A DNA stretch of 36,132 nt from Planctomycetota bacterium (GTDB taxonomy: Bacteria; Planctomycetota; Planctomycetia; Pirellulales; UBA1268). The stretch spans positions 1-36,132 of the forward strand of contig JAGWVR010000032.1 of assembly GCA_018970785.1 (NCBI GenBank), given 5' to 3'. Below, piece by piece: positions 32,564 through 36,132 of the stretch; within the stretch, counting starts at the first letter, position 1; the number at the start of each line of letters is the position of its first letter. The translations under genes and the position numbers were made by a program. The notes beneath the pieces were generated by a model that made no database searches, was not told where the DNA came from, and saw only the letters and a program-made list of their open reading frames with translations.

Positions 32564-33475
32564 GTGCAGTTCTTCCTCCAGCAGTGCCTGATCGGCCTCA
32601 CCAACGGCGCGCTGGTGGCGCTGGTCGCGCTCGGCTACACGATGGTCTACGGCATCATCGGGCTGATCAATTTCGCCCACGGCGACCTGATCATGCTCGG
32701 GGCCTGCCTGGCGCTGTCGCTGGTCGGCCTGCTCGGCCTCGCCGGCGCGGGGATGGCGGGGACGGTCGCCGGCGTGGTGTTCCTGGTCGTCGCCTGCGGC
32801 ACGTTCTGCGGACTGCTCAACGTGGCGGTCGACCGGTTCGTCTACCGGCCGCTGCGGACCGCCCCGAAGCTGGCGCCGTTGGTGTCGGCGATCGGCGTCT
32901 CGTTCATCTTCATGAACGTCGGCCTGTTCTGGATCGGACCCGCCGACCGGTCGTTTCCCGACCTCCTCCCCGCCGGCAATCTCCTCGGCGACGACGGGCT
33001 GCGGTTCGCCGCCAAGGATCTCCTCGTCGTCGCCGTGGTGGTGCCGCTGATGGTGCTGCTGAGCGTCCTCGTCCGTGCCACCCCCCTCGGGCGCGCGATG
33101 CGCGCGGTGTCGCAGGACCAGACGGCGGCGATGCTCGTCGGTATCGACGTCGACCGGGTGATCGCGGCGACGTTCTTCATCGGTGGCTTCCTCGGCGGCG
33201 CGGCGAGCGTGATCTACGGGCTGTACATCAACACCATCGGCTTCCAGATGGGGTTCCAGAACGGCCTCTACGCGTTCACTGCCGCGGTCCTCGGTGGCAT
33301 CGGCAGCATTCCCGGCGCCGTCGTCGGCGGGCTCGTGATCGGCCTGGTCCGGTCGCTGGCCAGCGCCGCCGTCGGTGAACGGTGGACGGGGGCCATCGTG
33401 TTCACGATCCTGATCGTGATCCTCGTGTTCCGCCCCGAAGGCCTGCTCGGCCGCCGCACCCGCGAGAAGGTTTGA
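32564..33475 (+). CDS. livH: Branched-chain amino acid ABC transporter permease LivH
   Basis: A 303-residue membrane protein with about eight hydrophobic segments. The opening FFLQQCLIGLTNGALVALVALGYTMVYGIIGLINFAHGD is diagnostic of LivH, and the cytoplasmic loop LGRAMRAVSQDQTAAMLVGIDVDRVI is the coupling region that contacts the ATPases. The C-terminus TAAVLGGIGSIPGAVVGGLVIGL is also typical. The GTG at 32564 is the likely start: GGAAA lies upstream and the LivH pattern begins right after it. It partners with LivM, whose gene starts 2 bases after the stop. Confidence 0.94.
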   Translation: MQFFLQQCLIGLTNGALVALVALGYTMVYGIIGLINFAHGDLIMLGACLALSLVGLLGLAGAGMAGTVAGVVFLVVACGTFCGLLNVAVDRFVYRPLRTAPKLAPLVSAIGVSFIFMNVGLFWIGPADRSFPDLLPAGNLLGDDGLRFAAKDLLVVAVVVPLMVLLSVLVRATPLGRAMRAVSQDQTAAMLVGIDVDRVIAATFFIGGFLGGAASVIYGLYINTIGFQMGFQNGLYAFTAAVLGGIGSIPGAVVGGLVIGLVRSLASAAVGERWTGAIVFTILIVILVFRPEGLLGRRTREKV

Positions 33476-33477
33476 GC

Positions 33478-35885
<2,408 letters not shown>

Positions 35886-35888
35886 GGG

Positions 35889-36132
35889 ATGGCGCTGCTC
35901 GAGGTACGAGACCTGGCCGCGGGCTACGGACCGATCCGCGCCCTCGATGGCGTGTCCCTCGACGTCGACGTCGGGGAGTTGGTGGCGATCATCGGCGCCA
36001 ACGGTGCCGGCAAGACCACGCTGCTGCTGGCGATTTCGGGGGTCGTCCCGCCGCGCGCGGGGCGCGTCACCTTCGACGGCCACGACCTCGCCGGCCGGCC
36101 CGTCCACCGCATCGTCCGCCTCGGCATCGGGC
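35889..36132 (+). CDS. livF: Branched-chain amino acid ABC transporter ATPase LivF (partial)
   Basis: The first 81 codons of a second ATPase run off the window. The N-terminus [20 protein letters not shown] and Walker [10 protein letters not shown] (about 38-46) match LivF, and the sequence continues straight into [22 protein letters not shown], the usual short link that is replaced by the insertion in the neighbouring LivG. ATG 35889 is 3 bases after the livG stop with GAGGAGTAGGGG before it. It would pair with LivG as the heterodimeric motor of the transporter. Confidence 0.93.
   Translation, partial: MALLEVRDLAAGYGPIRALDGVSLDVDVGELVAIIGANGAGKTTLLLAISGVVPPRAGRVTFDGHDLAGRPVHRIVRLGIG

Overview
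The window looks like chromosomal DNA of a high-GC planctomycete, most likely of the Pirellulales type. The lineage call rests on gene families that are largely planctomycetal: a PSCyt1-DUF1549-DUF1553 cytochrome protein next to the start of a DUF1501 gene, an ECF sigma factor with an unusual anti-sigma partner, a DUF1559 pseudopilin-like protein followed by a small carboxypeptidase-regulatory-like lipoprotein, a GDSL-DUF1080 fusion and a DUF1570-type metallopeptidase. Codon third positions are strongly G/C throughout. I see no insertion sequence, phage, CRISPR array, rRNA or credible tRNA, and no base-composition break that would suggest a recent island. Most genes are housekeeping or lineage-typical.

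Layout. 1-2918 (minus): the first codons of a DUF1501 gene and the PSCyt/DUF1549/DUF1553 gene before it. 3150-5100 (plus): ECF sigma factor and a one-TM anti-sigma-like protein whose outer part resembles DUF1559. 12430-5150 (minus): PP2C phosphatase and an LptF/LptG-type permease, then sugar phosphate isomerase/epimerase, DUF1570-like peptidase and transketolase. 12585-14928 (plus): PEGA lipoprotein, PaaK-like adenylate-forming enzyme, DUF971 protein. 16221-14956 (minus): a GT4 glycosyltransferase. 16518-20714 (plus): HlyD-type adaptor, exported prenyltransferase/squalene-cyclase-repeat protein, MFS transporter. 23114-20743 (minus): AhpD-like protein, then DUF1559 protein and lipoprotein behind a consensus sigma-54 promoter. 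23219-27424 (plus): carB and a PfkB-family sugar kinase. 28751-27435 (minus): GDSL-DUF1080 protein. 28922-31225 (plus): RlmKL. 31300-36132 (plus): a branched-chain-amino-acid-type ABC operon (binding protein, LivH, LivM, LivG, start of LivF).

The most unusual item is the LivG-type ATPase at 34563-35885. Its nucleotide-binding domain is interrupted between the Walker A region and the Q-loop by about 180 residues carrying two predicted membrane segments and a loop of roughly 130 residues. Other points of interest are the anti-sigma/pseudopilin-like hybrid, the sigma-54 promoter with an inverted repeat about 85-95 bp upstream of the predicted start, GC-rich palindromes at all four convergent gene pairs (three of them reaching into coding sequence), a 21-bp direct repeat over the stop codons of carB and the following kinase, and three genes with a -10-like element a few bases before the ATG and no Shine-Dalgarno sequence.

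Limits: all calls come from reading the sequence and recalling family features. No homology search, structure prediction or topology program was run. Residue positions for domains and membrane segments are approximate.
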